43,348 nucleotides of DNA, taken from positions 1 to 43,348 of the forward strand of contig VENI01000016.1 of assembly GCA_009711615.1 (NCBI GenBank). The letters are read 5' to 3'. Made by a program: the position numbers and the translations under genes. Below are positions 18,057 through 27,055 of this stretch, piece after piece; within the stretch, counting starts at the first letter, position 1, and the number at the start of each line of letters is the position of its first letter. Below the pieces are notes generated by a model. That model was not told the origin of the DNA and searched no databases. It was given only the letters and a program-made list of their open reading frames with translations. The stretch comes from Bacillota bacterium (GTDB taxonomy: Bacteria; Bacillota; Desulfotomaculia; Desulfotomaculales; Desulfohalotomaculaceae).

Positions 18057-18518
18057 ATGAGCAAAGTCAACATAGTCAATCAAGTCGAAAAAATTACCGC
18101 TCAAATTACTAAAACAATGAACCTAGAACTGGTTGATGTGGATTATGTTAAAGAAGGGGCACATTGGTATTTGCGTGTATACATTGATAAACCTAACGGA
18201 GTAGACTTGGACGATTGCCAGGAAGTTTCAGAAAAACTGGATACACTACTTGATGAAAAAGATCCTATACCCGACCCGTACATATTGGAAGTATCTTCAC
18301 CGGGTATTGAGAGACCGCTGAAAAAAGATGAGGATTTTGAAAAATTTGCAGGCAGAATGATTACAATAAAAACTTATGTCCCCATAAGCGGTGAGAAGAA
18401 CTTCACTGGTTTATTACAGGGATTGGATCAATCTGGCGTGCAGATGGAAGTTGATCATCAACAAGTGGTCATTCCCAAAGATAAGATAGCATCAGCTAGA
18501 CTGGCTGTAGAATTTTGA
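18057..18518 (+). CDS. rimP: Ribosome maturation factor RimP
   Basis: RimP (YlxS) helps assemble the 30S subunit. The 153-residue protein has the two-domain form of the family, with VDVDYVKEGAHWYLRVYID in the alpha-beta N-terminal domain, the DCQEVSEKLDTLLDEKDPI block, and the diagnostic YILEVSSPGIERPL turn near residue 82. I prefer ATG 18057, with GGAGGAGG at 18038-18045, over ATG 18036, which overlaps that ribosome site. It is the first gene of the rimP-nusA-rnpM-ylxQ-infB operon, an order kept in most Firmicutes. No oddities. Confidence 0.93.
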   Translation: MSKVNIVNQVEKITAQITKTMNLELVDVDYVKEGAHWYLRVYIDKPNGVDLDDCQEVSEKLDTLLDEKDPIPDPYILEVSSPGIERPLKKDEDFEKFAGRMITIKTYVPISGEKNFTGLLQGLDQSGVQMEVDHQQVVIPKDKIASARLAVEF

Positions 18519-18539
18519 GCTGTTGTAGGAGGATAACAA

Positions 18540-19766
18540 ATGAATAGTGAGTTTTTAGAAGCTTTATATGACCTGGAGAAAGAAAAAGGTATTTCCGTTG
18601 ATGTGTTGTTGGAAGCAATTGAGGCAGCACTGTTGTCCGCATATAAACGCAATTTTGGTTCAGCACAAAATGCAAAAGTAACTATTGATAGGGAAACAGG
18701 AGACTTTAAAGTGTTCTCCCAAAAAAATGTTGTGGACGATGTAGAAGATAACAGATTGGAAGTTTCCCTTGAAGACGCCCAGGCCATTGATCCAAATTAT
18801 AGCCTGGGCGATGTTGTGGAAACGGAGGTTACACCGAAGAACTTTGGTCGCATCGCAGCCCAAACAGCCAAGCAGGTCGTTGTGCAGCGCATTCGTGAGG
18901 CTGAGAGAAATGTAATTTACGAAGACTACTCCAACCGGGAAGGTGACATTATAACTGGTGTCATTCAACGGATTGAGCAGCGTACTGTATACATTGAATT
19001 GGGTAAGACTGAAGCAGTGCTGGCACCCTCAGAACAGATGCCTAGTGATAATTATCATCCTGGCATGCGAGTAAAGACTTATATCACTGAAGTGAGGAAA
19101 ACAACCAAAGGACCTCAAATTTTAGTATCACGTACTCACCCAGGATTACTGAAAAGACTTTTTGAATTGGAAGTGCCGGAACTACAGGAAGGAACAGTTG
19201 AACTGCTTTCAGTTGCCAGAGAAGCAGGGTATCGCTCAAAAATCGCTGTTTACTCAAAGGATGAAAATGTCGACCCGGTGGGAGCTTGTGTTGGCCCGAA
19301 GGGTATGAGAGTGCAAAACATTGTTACCGAGCTTAATGGTGAAAAAATAGACATAGTAAAGTATGATGCGGATCCATCAAAATATGTGGCGAACTCTCTG
19401 TCACCTTCTAAAGTTGTAGCGGTGGAAGTTTGGGAAGATGAAAAAGTAGCTCGGGTTATTGTACCTGATTATCAACTATCGTTGGCTATAGGTAAAGAGG
19501 GACAAAATGCACGACTGGCTGCAAAGTTGACAAACTGGAAGATAGACATTAAGAGCGAATCTCAAATGAAAGAGTTGTATCCGGAATATACCGAAGAAGA
19601 TTATTTTGATGGTAGTAGTGTTAATGGCTACATAGAAGATTATATTGATGAAACTGATAAAGCTAATGATGAATCTTTTAATAATGACGATCAGGATGAG
19701 CTTAATAATACTGAATCTGGTGCAGATACTGAAGAAGTTGTGAAGGTTAAAGAGGCTGAGAAGTAA
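18540..19766 (+). CDS. nusA: Transcription termination/antitermination factor NusA
   Basis: NusA binds RNA polymerase and nascent RNA and affects pausing, termination and antitermination. The 408-residue protein has the N-terminal RNAP-binding domain (to about 125), an S1 domain (about 130-200, GDIITGVIQRIEQRTVYIEL) and two KH domains (VGACVGPKGMRVQ near 245; LAIGKEGQNARLAAKLT near 320). It has the short architecture of Gram-positives without the C-terminal acidic repeats of E. coli NusA, but ends in a 45-residue low-complexity acidic tail rich in D, E and N. ATG 18540 follows AGGAGG (18528-18533). Confidence 0.96.
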   Translation: MNSEFLEALYDLEKEKGISVDVLLEAIEAALLSAYKRNFGSAQNAKVTIDRETGDFKVFSQKNVVDDVEDNRLEVSLEDAQAIDPNYSLGDVVETEVTPKNFGRIAAQTAKQVVVQRIREAERNVIYEDYSNREGDIITGVIQRIEQRTVYIELGKTEAVLAPSEQMPSDNYHPGMRVKTYITEVRKTTKGPQILVSRTHPGLLKRLFELEVPELQEGTVELLSVAREAGYRSKIAVYSKDENVDPVGACVGPKGMRVQNIVTELNGEKIDIVKYDADPSKYVANSLSPSKVVAVEVWEDEKVARVIVPDYQLSLAIGKEGQNARLAAKLTNWKIDIKSESQMKELYPEYTEEDYFDGSSVNGYIEDYIDETDKANDESFNNDDQDELNNTESGADTEEVVKVKEAEK

Positions 19767-19780
19767 AGGGGGGAAATGCT

Positions 19781-20053
19781 TTGGCTAGAGTGAAGAAAAA
19801 GCCAATGCGTATGTGCGTGGGATGTCAGGAAATGAAAAATAAAAAAGAACTAATCCGTGTTGTGCGCACCCCTGAAGACAATATTGAAATAGATCATAGT
19901 GGTAAGAAAAACGGACGAGGGGCTTATATCTGCCCTAGGCAAGATTGTTTGGAGAAAGCTATCAAAGGCAGAAGAGTAGAAAAGTCTCTTAAAAATCGGA
20001 TTAGCGGTGAAGTTTATGATAAGCTAAAACAGGAGCTGAACGAAGGTGAATAA
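19781..20053 (+). CDS. rnpM: RNase P modulator RnpM (YlxR)
   Basis: This 90-residue member of the YlxR/DUF448 family has the typical MCVGCQEMKNKKELIRVVRT beginning, then the KNGRGAYICP motif with paired cysteines, and a basic surface. YlxR of B. subtilis has been described as binding RNase P RNA and modulating it, hence the name RnpM. The start is TTG 19781 behind GGGGGG (19769-19774). It overlaps the next gene by 8 bases. Gene order nusA-ylxR-ylxQ-infB is the standard Firmicutes one. Confidence 0.92.
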   Translation: MARVKKKPMRMCVGCQEMKNKKELIRVVRTPEDNIEIDHSGKKNGRGAYICPRQDCLEKAIKGRRVEKSLKNRISGEVYDKLKQELNEGE

Positions 20054-20357
20054 ACAAATTGCTAATCTGTTGGGTTTGTGTCAGAGGGCCGGTAAACTAC
20101 TAACTGGTGACGCTCTAGTGAAGAATACTATTAAGAAAGATAAAGCATTATTAGTACTACTGGCCACTGATGCTTCAGAACGAACGAAGAAAGAATTCTA
20201 TAGGATGGCCCAAGTAAACGAAATTACTGTTTATGAGATAGGTACAAAGGTTGATTTTGGTTGGGCAGTTGGTAAATCACAAAGGGCTGCAGTTGTTGTT
20301 ACAGATGAAAATTTTTCCCGTGGCATTATCGAGCTGATTGAAAGGGGAGAGGCGTAG
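20046..20357 (+). CDS. ylxQ: L7Ae-family K-turn RNA-binding protein YlxQ
   Basis: This 103-residue protein fits the L7Ae/L30e/Gadd45 fold: [17 protein letters not shown] near the N-terminus, the [18 protein letters not shown] helix-strand unit and a final [14 protein letters not shown]. Bacterial relatives bind kink-turn RNA. The start is GTG 20046, inside the last codons of rnpM, with AAGG close upstream, so translation is probably coupled. It lies between rnpM and infB, as in Bacillus. The exact RNA partner is not known from sequence. Confidence 0.9.
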   Translation: MNKQIANLLGLCQRAGKLLTGDALVKNTIKKDKALLVLLATDASERTKKEFYRMAQVNEITVYEIGTKVDFGWAVGKSQRAAVVVTDENFSRGIIELIERGEA

Positions 20358-20392
20358 GTAAAAGCGTGCGCCAATCTTACGGAGGTGGATAT

Positions 20393-23092
20393 ATGACAAA
20401 AAAGAGAGTGCATGAACTTGCCAAAGAGCTGAACATAGAGAGCAAAGAAGTAATGAAAAAGCTCAATGATATGGGAGTAGATGTTAAATCAGCCCTTAGC
20501 ATGGTGGATGAAGAACATGCCAGGAAACTAAAGACTGGTGGTTCAGCCAAGAGGGAAGATAAAGCTACTGACAAAGGCAAGAAACCAAGTAAGAATTATA
20601 AGAATGACAAGGGACCGGGAGTTGTGGATAGGGTTCCCTCACGGCCGCCGGATCGACGTTATGATGAACGAAAGCAACAAGGTTCTCCCAAGAAGAATCC
20701 GACCACTCAAAAGGGACAGGGCGCAAAAAATAATAAACCTTATAATGACCGGGGTGGTAGACCGCAGGGTGAAAGACCTCAAGGAAACAGACCTCAGGGT
20801 GATCGACCCCAGGGTAACAGACCCCAGGGTAACAGACCTCAGGGTAACAGACCTCAGGGTAACAGACCTCAGGGTAACAGACCCCAGGGTAACAGACCTC
20901 AGGGTAACAGACCCCAGGGTGACAGGCCCCAAGGTAATAGACCTCAGGGTAACAGACCCCAGGGTAACAGACCTCAGGGTGACAGGCCCCAAGGTAATAG
21001 ACCTCAGGGTAACAGGCCCCAGGGTAATAGACCTCAGGGTAACAGGCCTCCGGGTAAAGGCAATGGTCCAAATCGTGGTAAAGGTGGTAAGTCACCGAGA
21101 GAAATCTCAATGCCAAAAATGGATCCGGTTGTTAGTGCCCAGGCTAAGGCAAAGGCACAAGAAAAACCAAGAAACGAAAACCGTACTAAAGACGGCAACT
21201 TTACCAGTAAAGACCGTTGGTTGGAACAACAGGATCGTAAAGAACAAAATAAAAAGTTTAAGAAACACCATACTAAGAAGAAACCACATAAAAGAAAGAA
21301 CGCAGAAAAACAGCGACCTGCTCAACCGGTGGAAAAGAAACCGATTACCATTGGGGAAACTCTTACTGTTCAAGAGTTAGCAGAAAAGCTGCGTCGTACT
21401 GCTGCTGAGATAATTAAAACCCTGATGGGAATGGGTATTATGGCAACCATTAATCAGGAACTTGACAGTGATACAGCAACATTGGTGGCTGGCGAGTATG
21501 GTTATGAAGTAATAATAAAACTGGAAGAGAACATTGAAGAAACTGTAATGGCAGTACCCGAAGAGGATGAAGAAAAGCTGCAGTTGCGTCCACCAGTGGT
21601 AACAGTAATGGGTCACGTTGATCACGGAAAAACATCATTATTGGATGCCATCCGGGAAACTAAGGTGACAGATTCTGAAGCAGGCGGTATCACTCAGCAT
21701 ATAGGAGCATACCAGGTTGAAAAGAACGGTAAAAAGGTTACTTTTCTTGATACACCAGGTCACGCCGCCTTTACCGCTATGCGTGCCCGGGGAGCAAAGG
21801 TAACTGACATTGCAATATTGGTAGTGGCGGCTGACGATGGAGTAATGCCTCAGACAATTGAAGCAATCAACCACGCTAAAGCAGCAAAGGTACCAATAAT
21901 TGTAGCTGTTAACAAGATGGATAAACCAGATGCTAATCCAGACCGGGTGCGTCAGGAATTAACCCAGCACGGCCTAGTGGTGGAACAATGGGGCGGAGAT
22001 GTAATCAGTGTGGAAGTTTCAGCTATTCAGCATACTGGGCTGGATGAACTGCTGGAAATGATTCTGCTGGTAGCAGAGATGTCTGAATTGAAAGCTAACC
22101 CAGATAGAGCTGCTAGGGGTTCAGTTGTGGAGGCAGAATTAGACAAAGGCCGCGGGCCTGTGGCCACTATACTGGTACAGACCGGCACCCTGCATGTGGG
22201 TGACCCCATAGTAGTTGGTACATCATTCGGTAGAGTACGGGCAATGATGGATTATCTGGGTAGGCGAGTTGATAAAGCTGGCCCTTCCACGCCAGTGGAA
22301 GTACTGGGATTGAATAACGTTCCTGAGGCTGGAGATGTATTTGTGTCTGTGGATGATGAAAAGATTTCTCGAGCTGTGGCAGAACAAAGAGTTAACAAGC
22401 GTAAGGAAGAAGAACATAAGTTGGCAGCCAAATTATCATTAGAGGATTTATTTAAGAATATTCAAGAAGGAAACGTAAAGGAACTGCCTATTGTTATCAA
22501 AGGCGATGTTCAGGGTTCAGCGGAGGCATTAAGGCAGGCAATAGATAACTTGGATACTGAAGAAGTAAAGGTTACCGTTGTTCACGGTGGTGTTGGTGCC
22601 ATCACTGAAACTGACATTATGTTGGCTTCTGCATCAAACGCCATTGTAATTGGTTTCAATGTCAGACCTGATGTTAATGCCCGCAGAGCAGCAGAAGCAG
22701 AAAAAATTGATATGCGCATGTACCGGGTGATTTATGATGCCATTGAAGATATTAAAGCAGCCATGAGTGGCTTGTTGGAACCGGAGTATAAAGAAGTGGT
22801 AATTGGCAGAGTGGAAGTGCGCAAAACTTTTAAGGTATCAAAAATTGGTACAATTGCTGGTTGTTATGTAACTGAAGGTAAAATTACTAGGGAATCAAAA
22901 ATTAGAGTTATTAGGGATGGAATAGTTATCCATGAGGGCACCATAGACACTTTAAAGCGCTTTAAAGATGATGTTAAAGAAGTGGCCCAAGGGTACGAGT
23001 GTGGTATTACTATTGATCGGTTCAATGACATTCAAGAGAATGATGTAATAGAGGCATTTGTGCATGAGGAAGTTAAGAGAGAAATACAATAA
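20393..23092 (+). CDS. infB: Translation initiation factor IF-2
   Basis: IF2 is the GTPase that places initiator tRNA on the ribosome. Domains in order: an IF2_N module ([14 protein letters not shown]), a very basic low-complexity linker holding 19 RPQG[N/D/E] pentapeptides (about residues 123-217), a second IF2_N module (about 324-375), then the G domain with GHVDHGKTS near 406, DTPGHAAF and NKMDK, followed by domains II, III and C1/C2. The length is 899 residues. ATG 20393 is chosen over GTG 20366 because GGAGGTG (20381-20387) precedes it closely. The repeat region is disordered and highly charged; the rest is normal. Confidence 0.95.
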   Translation: MTKKRVHELAKELNIESKEVMKKLNDMGVDVKSALSMVDEEHARKLKTGGSAKREDKATDKGKKPSKNYKNDKGPGVVDRVPSRPPDRRYDERKQQGSPKKNPTTQKGQGAKNNKPYNDRGGRPQGERPQGNRPQGDRPQGNRPQGNRPQGNRPQGNRPQGNRPQGNRPQGNRPQGDRPQGNRPQGNRPQGNRPQGDRPQGNRPQGNRPQGNRPQGNRPPGKGNGPNRGKGGKSPREISMPKMDPVVSAQAKAKAQEKPRNENRTKDGNFTSKDRWLEQQDRKEQNKKFKKHHTKKKPHKRKNAEKQRPAQPVEKKPITIGETLTVQELAEKLRRTAAEIIKTLMGMGIMATINQELDSDTATLVAGEYGYEVIIKLEENIEETVMAVPEEDEEKLQLRPPVVTVMGHVDHGKTSLLDAIRETKVTDSEAGGITQHIGAYQVEKNGKKVTFLDTPGHAAFTAMRARGAKVTDIAILVVAADDGVMPQTIEAINHAKAAKVPIIVAVNKMDKPDANPDRVRQELTQHGLVVEQWGGDVISVEVSAIQHTGLDELLEMILLVAEMSELKANPDRAARGSVVEAELDKGRGPVATILVQTGTLHVGDPIVVGTSFGRVRAMMDYLGRRVDKAGPSTPVEVLGLNNVPEAGDVFVSVDDEKISRAVAEQRVNKRKEEEHKLAAKLSLEDLFKNIQEGNVKELPIVIKGDVQGSAEALRQAIDNLDTEEVKVTVVHGGVGAITETDIMLASASNAIVIGFNVRPDVNARRAAEAEKIDMRMYRVIYDAIEDIKAAMSGLLEPEYKEVVIGRVEVRKTFKVSKIGTIAGCYVTEGKITRESKIRVIRDGIVIHEGTIDTLKRFKDDVKEVAQGYECGITIDRFNDIQENDVIEAFVHEEVKREIQ
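20759..21058 (+). repeat. 15-bp tandem repeat within infB encoding RPQG[N/D/E]
   Basis: Nineteen consecutive 15-base units of the type AGACCTCAGGGTAAC run from 20759 to 21043, with a degenerate twentieth (RPPGK) after them. Third-position changes and N/D swaps vary between units. A higher-order 60-base period (four units) is visible: 20881-20940 and 20941-21000 differ at only three bases. Multiples of 15 keep the frame, so copy-number change would alter the linker length of IF2 without frameshift. Confidence 0.97.
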
Positions 23093-23114
23093 ATTGCCCA
23101 TGGGGGTGTGTTAA

Positions 23115-23480
23115 TTGTCACACCGTGCAGGAAGGCTAGCTGAACAAATTAAAAAAGAAATAGCTTCAATTATACAGCGTGAACTAAAAGACCCACGAGT
23201 TGGTTTTGCCAGTATTACTGCAGTAGAAGTATCTGGTGATCTACGGCATGCTAAGATTCATGTCAGTGTTTTAGGTGATGAAAAACAAATTAATGATACG
23301 CTGGCTGGTCTTAAAAAAGCCCAGGGATTTATTCGCACATCACTGGGCCAAAAAATAAAAATGCGTTATACACCAGAACTGCATTTTGAGATTGATCAAT
23401 CCATCAGTCACGGGATAAATATAATGAAAAAATTAAAAGAAGTGAATGAGGGAGATAATGCAAAAAATGCAGACGAATAG
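23115..23480 (+). CDS. rbfA: 30S ribosome-binding factor A
   Basis: RbfA is a KH-fold factor that assists 16S rRNA 5' end maturation and cold adaptation. The 121-residue product has the family features: RLAEQIKKEIASIIQRELKD at the start, the DPRVGFASITAVEVSGDLRHAKI strand-helix unit, and LRRTP/MRYTPEL-type motif RYTPELHFEID. TTG 23115 is the start, with GGGGGTG at 23102-23108. Its 3' end overlaps the start of the DHH phosphoesterase gene. The small YlxP gene often found between infB and rbfA is absent here. Confidence 0.95.
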   Translation: MSHRAGRLAEQIKKEIASIIQRELKDPRVGFASITAVEVSGDLRHAKIHVSVLGDEKQINDTLAGLKKAQGFIRTSLGQKIKMRYTPELHFEIDQSISHGINIMKKLKEVNEGDNAKNADE

Positions 23481-24453
23481 TATTGCTGCAGTGGCTAGGA
23501 CGTTGAAAGAAGCTGATAGTATTTTAATTTCGGGTCATGTTATGCCTGATGGAGACAGTATTGGCTCAACTATTGCCTTAGGCCTTGCCCTGGGAAAAAT
23601 TGATAAAAATGTAGCTATGACCAGTCCGCACCAAGTGCCAGACATTTATAAATTTCTTCCTGGTTCAAATTGTGTACAGCAAGGGATGCCAGAAGGTAAG
23701 TTTGATGTATTTGTAGCACTGGATTGTTCTGTGCCAGATCGATTAGGTGATGAACTGCAATCGCTAGTAAACGATAGCGTTACAGTGGTGAACATAGACC
23801 ATCATCAGAGCGAAAAACCGTTTGCTGATGTAAATTACATCGACTCCAATTCAGCTTCTACAGGAGAAATAATATACGACCTTTTAAAGGAAATGAATAT
23901 TGAATTAGACAAAAACATTGCCACTAATTTATACACAGCAATAGCTTCAGACACAGGATCTTTTAAATATGAAGGAACTAAACCGACAACTCATCATAAA
24001 ATAGCAGATTTACTACAATTTGATGTGAAAGTAGCCCATGTATCTAAATCAATTTTTGATGAGAAACCTATTGAAGTTTTTAAAGTGCTGCAGATAGCCT
24101 TGCCTACATTAGAAGTTTCTAATTGCGGAAAAGTGGCATGGATTTCATTTGACTTAATGGCTAAAGATAGAATAAGTGCTAAAGACGAGCACACCGAAGA
24201 ATTGGTTGATTATCCCCGTCGAATTAAGGGAGTGGAAGTGGCCCTGTTCTTCCGGGAAATATCCACTGGTTCCGTAAAAGTGAGTATGCGCTCTAACTAT
24301 TTTGTTGATGTAAACAAATTGGCTGCTCGGTTTAATGGTGGCGGACATAAGCGAGCAGCGGGGTGTTTGATAGATGGTGGTATCAGCGATGTCAGAGAAC
24401 AGATTGTGGCTGCTGCAATTGAAGCAGTGCAAAGGGGTTCATTAAATGATTGA
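23458..24453 (+). CDS. nrnA: DHH-family phosphoesterase, NrnA-like (nanoRNase/pAp phosphatase)
   Basis: NrnA-type enzymes degrade 2-5 nt RNAs and often dephosphorylate pAp. The protein shows the DHH metal motifs HVMPDGDSIGS, ALDCSVPDR, the DHH itself in NIDHHQSEK and SDTGSFKY, followed by a C-terminal DHHA1 domain with the GGGHKRAAGC substrate motif. The length is about 331 residues. The start is uncertain: ATG 23458 has GAGG 6 bases upstream, while ATG 23446 and ATG 23467 are also in frame. The gene overlaps rbfA at its 5' end and truB by 8 bases at its 3' end. A small-RNA-degrading enzyme fits the RNA-processing theme of the operon. Confidence 0.9.
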   Translation: MQKMQTNSIAAVARTLKEADSILISGHVMPDGDSIGSTIALGLALGKIDKNVAMTSPHQVPDIYKFLPGSNCVQQGMPEGKFDVFVALDCSVPDRLGDELQSLVNDSVTVVNIDHHQSEKPFADVNYIDSNSASTGEIIYDLLKEMNIELDKNIATNLYTAIASDTGSFKYEGTKPTTHHKIADLLQFDVKVAHVSKSIFDEKPIEVFKVLQIALPTLEVSNCGKVAWISFDLMAKDRISAKDEHTEELVDYPRRIKGVEVALFFREISTGSVKVSMRSNYFVDVNKLAARFNGGGHKRAAGCLIDGGISDVREQIVAAAIEAVQRGSLND

Positions 24454-25375
24454 ACCTGGAGTAATAAATGTATTAAAGCCACCTGGTATGACTTCCCATG
24501 ATGTGGTTGACTTAATTCGCAATATATATAAAACAAAAAAAGTTGGCCACACTGGCACTCTTGACCCCGCCGCTACAGGGGTGCTGCCACTATGTTTGGG
24601 AAGGGCAACCAAACTTGCCCAGTACATAACTGGTTCCGACAAGACATATCGTGCAGAAATAACATTGGGGATTGCCACCGATACTCAAGATGCGGCAGGG
24701 GAAATCACCTCAACAAAAGATGCATCAAATATTACAAAAGAGCAATTTGAAAAAATTATGACGAGTTTTCGGGGTGAAATAGATCAACTACCACCAATGG
24801 CATCGGCTATAAAAATTGGGGGTAAAAAGCTTTATGAACTGCAGCGTCAAGGAAAAGAAATAGATCGTTCATTAAGAAAAGTCTACATATATGAAACTAA
24901 GATGGTATGGTCCACGGGCTGGGGCACCAGGCACCCGCGGGCCTTGTTTGATGTAACCTGTTCTAAAGGTACGTATATCCGCACTATTTGCCATGATATA
25001 GGCCGAAAAATTGGTACGGGTGCGCATATGAGTTTTCTACTTAGAACATCAGTTGGTCGCTTTAAAATTAATGAAAGTCGGACATTGGAGGAATTACAGC
25101 AATCTGAAAATCCGGCGGAATTAATTGAAAGTATGGATTATGCATTGGAAGAATATCCTGAAATTCAAGTGAAAAGCCAAGCAGTAAAGTCAATAACTTC
25201 TGGTGCTAAACTATACCCACCAGGGGTGTTACAACAACCAGATGAAATTAAACCAGGTCAACTGGTTCGGTTAAAGGCTAAAAGTACATTATTGGCATTG
25301 GCGGTAACAATACATGAACAGTTGCCTCAACCGAGGTTAGTGTATAAACCAGTGTGTATCCTGAAAATTAACTAA
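24446..25375 (+). CDS. truB: tRNA pseudouridine(55) synthase
   Basis: TruB makes pseudouridine 55 in the T loop of nearly all tRNAs. The 309-residue protein has the N-terminal KPPGMTSHDVV motif, the catalytic-aspartate motif HTGTLDPAATGVLPL near residue 40, and SKGTYIRTICHDIG, followed by a small C-terminal PUA-like region. ATG 24446 overlaps nrnA by 8 bases. Unusual but mild is a hydrophilic insertion, WSTGWGTRHPRALFD (residues about 153-167), in the second half. Its place before ribF matches Bacillus. Confidence 0.95.
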   Translation: MIEPGVINVLKPPGMTSHDVVDLIRNIYKTKKVGHTGTLDPAATGVLPLCLGRATKLAQYITGSDKTYRAEITLGIATDTQDAAGEITSTKDASNITKEQFEKIMTSFRGEIDQLPPMASAIKIGGKKLYELQRQGKEIDRSLRKVYIYETKMVWSTGWGTRHPRALFDVTCSKGTYIRTICHDIGRKIGTGAHMSFLLRTSVGRFKINESRTLEELQQSENPAELIESMDYALEEYPEIQVKSQAVKSITSGAKLYPPGVLQQPDEIKPGQLVRLKAKSTLLALAVTIHEQLPQPRLVYKPVCILKIN

Positions 25376-25456
25376 AGTTAAGGTGCAGTCACGTGCACCC
25401 AATACGAACTCAATTTTAAACAAAAGGTCTGCTGCAGTTTTAGGAGGAAAAGCAAA

Positions 25457-26386
25457 GTGATAGTAAAGAATTCCTTTCAGGGTCTAAAAAATAAATTTAG
25501 AAATATTGTCGTTGGAATGGGTAACTTTGATGGAGTTCATATTGGCCACCAAAAGTTGATTAAAAATGTGGTGAAAGAGGCCAGAAGTATCAACGGTACA
25601 GCTGTTGTATTTACCTTCAGTCCACACCCTCTGGCAGTCTTGAACCCTGAAAAAGATCCCCCAAAGCTATTGTCGCAGCAGAATAAAGAACATATTATTG
25701 GAAAACTGGGGGTAGATGTAGTATTATCAATCCCATTTGATATGCAGTTTGCAAAAATATCACCAGATGAATTTATAAGAAAAGTCTTATATGAAGAACT
25801 GAACGTGCGGCGTGTGGTGGTGGGTTACAATTTTTCATTTGGCAATATGGGTAAAGGAACTCCTGAAACGTTAAACAAGTACTCTGATCAGTATGGCTAT
25901 TTAGTGAATGTAATTTCACCTGTAACACTGGATAATCAAGTGGTGAGCAGTACTGTAATTAGGGGGTTAATTTTGGAAGGTAATGTAGACAGGGCAGCAG
26001 AATTATTAGGGTACACTCCCTTTTTAACAGGAACTGTAATTACTGGTGAGCGCAGGGGTAATACCATAGGATTTCCTACTGCTAATCTAAATCTTGATAA
26101 CAAGATGTTGGTGCCTGCTAACGGTGTTTACAGTGTCCATGTAAAGATAAATGGCGACACATATCTCGGTGTTGCTAACATTGGTTGTAAACCAACTTTT
26201 AATAACGGAAATAATCGCAATCTGGAAGTACACCTGTTGGATTTCAGTGGGGATTTATACGGACAGGAAATCAGGGTTAGCTTTATCCGCCATCTACGTA
26301 GTGAGCAAAAGTTTAATTCGGTAAACGAACTTATTAACCAAATTAGACAGGATATTGAAATGGCATTGTCTGACAGGCAATTGTAA
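25457..26386 (+). CDS. ribF: Bifunctional riboflavin kinase/FAD synthetase
   Basis: RibF phosphorylates riboflavin to FMN and adenylates FMN to FAD. The N-terminal adenylyltransferase domain starts near GMGNFDGVHIGHQKLI, with the HIGH-like motif, and has FSFGNMGKG and the STVIR motif near residue 173. The C-terminal riboflavin kinase domain follows from about 195, with GERRGNTIGFPTANL and GVYSV. The length is 309 residues. GTG 25457 follows AGGAGG (25442-25447). The 81-base gap from truB contains a 6-bp hairpin (GGTGCA 25382-25387 with TGCACC 25394-25399) without a T run; no FMN riboswitch is seen. Confidence 0.95.
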   Translation: MIVKNSFQGLKNKFRNIVVGMGNFDGVHIGHQKLIKNVVKEARSINGTAVVFTFSPHPLAVLNPEKDPPKLLSQQNKEHIIGKLGVDVVLSIPFDMQFAKISPDEFIRKVLYEELNVRRVVVGYNFSFGNMGKGTPETLNKYSDQYGYLVNVISPVTLDNQVVSSTVIRGLILEGNVDRAAELLGYTPFLTGTVITGERRGNTIGFPTANLNLDNKMLVPANGVYSVHVKINGDTYLGVANIGCKPTFNNGNNRNLEVHLLDFSGDLYGQEIRVSFIRHLRSEQKFNSVNELINQIRQDIEMALSDRQL

Positions 26387-26442
26387 GTTTAAAAAAGTCA
26401 TAATTTGGTGCATCTACAAATATAGATAGAATAATAATTAGA

Positions 26443-26471
26443 TTTACAAATGAACCAGTATATGCTACAAT
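26443..26471 (+). promoter_or_regulatory. Candidate promoter for the two small genes and rpsO
   Basis: TTTACA (26443-26448), a 17-base spacer and TACAAT (26466-26471) with TG two bases upstream. It would start transcription near 26478 and make the two small genes the head of an rpsO transcript. Confidence 0.65.
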
Positions 26472-26516
26472 AATTGCGGCAAACGTCCCGAAATTCTGGA
26501 AAGGAGACGTTGCCCT

Positions 26517-26744
26517 GTGGGTGTTCCAAAATGTGACTCTCCTGAAGAGGAGATTAAACAATGGCTTAACCACATTGCACTGATATGTTTATCTGAGGAG
26601 TTTCAAAGTTTAAAAAGAGAATTAGAGAAATATTATGTTAAATCCAATATGGATGACGTGCGCATAACTGCCTTTCAAGATGCTTTGTATGCCTTTTTGG
26701 CTCAAAGTGAAGATGATCTGGGTTTTCATACTCGGAGTTATTAA
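26517..26744 (+). CDS. Small uncharacterised protein (first gene of pair before rpsO)
   Basis: I do not recognise this 75-residue protein. It is acidic and predicted mainly helical: EEEIKQWLNHIALICLSEEF, FQSLKRELEKYY, then ITAFQDALYAFLAQSEDD. There is no signal peptide or membrane helix. GTG 26517 is supported by AAGGAG (26501-26506) and lies behind a good promoter. The next gene starts only 6 bases after its stop, so the two are probably coexpressed. The layout, a small acidic protein before a small basic one, recalls toxin-antitoxin pairs, but no antitoxin DNA-binding motif is visible, so that is only a possibility. Confidence 0.65.
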   Translation: MGVPKCDSPEEEIKQWLNHIALICLSEEFQSLKRELEKYYVKSNMDDVRITAFQDALYAFLAQSEDDLGFHTRSY

Positions 26745-26750
26745 TTTGGA

Positions 26751-26972
26751 ATGCGGATAATTATAACTGAACATGCGCGTAAGAGGTTAAAAGATATGCG
26801 ACAGGACAAAATAACTTCCCATGATATCATTGTTGCAGCTAAGGGAATTCCTGGACGTATACCAACTGCCACCCGATTTAGGGGTTTTTTTGCCAAATCT
26901 GGCCGGATGTTTGATATTGTAGCAAAAGACATTTCCAACGGCCGATTGGTGATAACTATAATAGGAAAATAG
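26751..26972 (+). CDS. Small basic protein, DUF4258/RelE-like
   Basis: This 73-residue basic protein begins MRIIITEHARKRLKDMRQDK and ends ISNGRLVITIIGK, with an internal RFRGFFAKSGRMFDIVAKD. The order (short strand, HARxR helix, basic helix, then strands ending in VITI) matches DUF4258-type proteins, which are structurally near the RelE/ParE toxin fold. The family call is by pattern and not certain. Catalytic residues of RelE toxins cannot be assigned. It is 6 bases downstream of the acidic 75-residue gene and 83 bases upstream of rpsO, probably on the same transcript, an uncommon position for a stand-alone toxin module. Confidence 0.65.
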   Translation: MRIIITEHARKRLKDMRQDKITSHDIIVAAKGIPGRIPTATRFRGFFAKSGRMFDIVAKDISNGRLVITIIGK

Positions 26973-26981
26973 TTAATGAAC

Positions 26982-27027
26982 TGTTAGCTAGGGGATTCGT
27001 TCCTCCAGCGGTTTGCTTGGCTAATAG
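26982..27027 (+). promoter_or_regulatory. Structured leader of rpsO (possible S15 autoregulatory site)
   Basis: TTAGC (26984-26988) can pair with GCTAA (27020-27024), enclosing an inner hairpin GGGGA-TTCG-TTCCTC (26991-27005). The Shine-Dalgarno follows at 27041. S15 leaders that repress translation are known in several bacteria with diverse structures; assignment here is inferred from position and pairing. Confidence 0.4.
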
Positions 27028-27055
27028 CGATTAACAACTAGAGGAGGTGAAACAT

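Noticed and set aside
20759..21058. Array that might be mistaken for a CRISPR
   Set aside because: Units are contiguous with no unique spacers, are 15 bases long, and encode a protein linker in the infB frame. No cas genes are present.
20538..21380. Long open frames overlapping infB in another + frame and on the minus strand, rich in repeated short motifs
   Set aside because: A stop-free 15-bp array is open in every frame, so these follow automatically from the IF2 repeat. They have no ribosome site, no homology I recognise and no promoter.
25376..25456. Possible FMN riboswitch before ribF
   Set aside because: The gap is only 81 bases and shows one 6-bp hairpin. The conserved RFN element sequences are not present.
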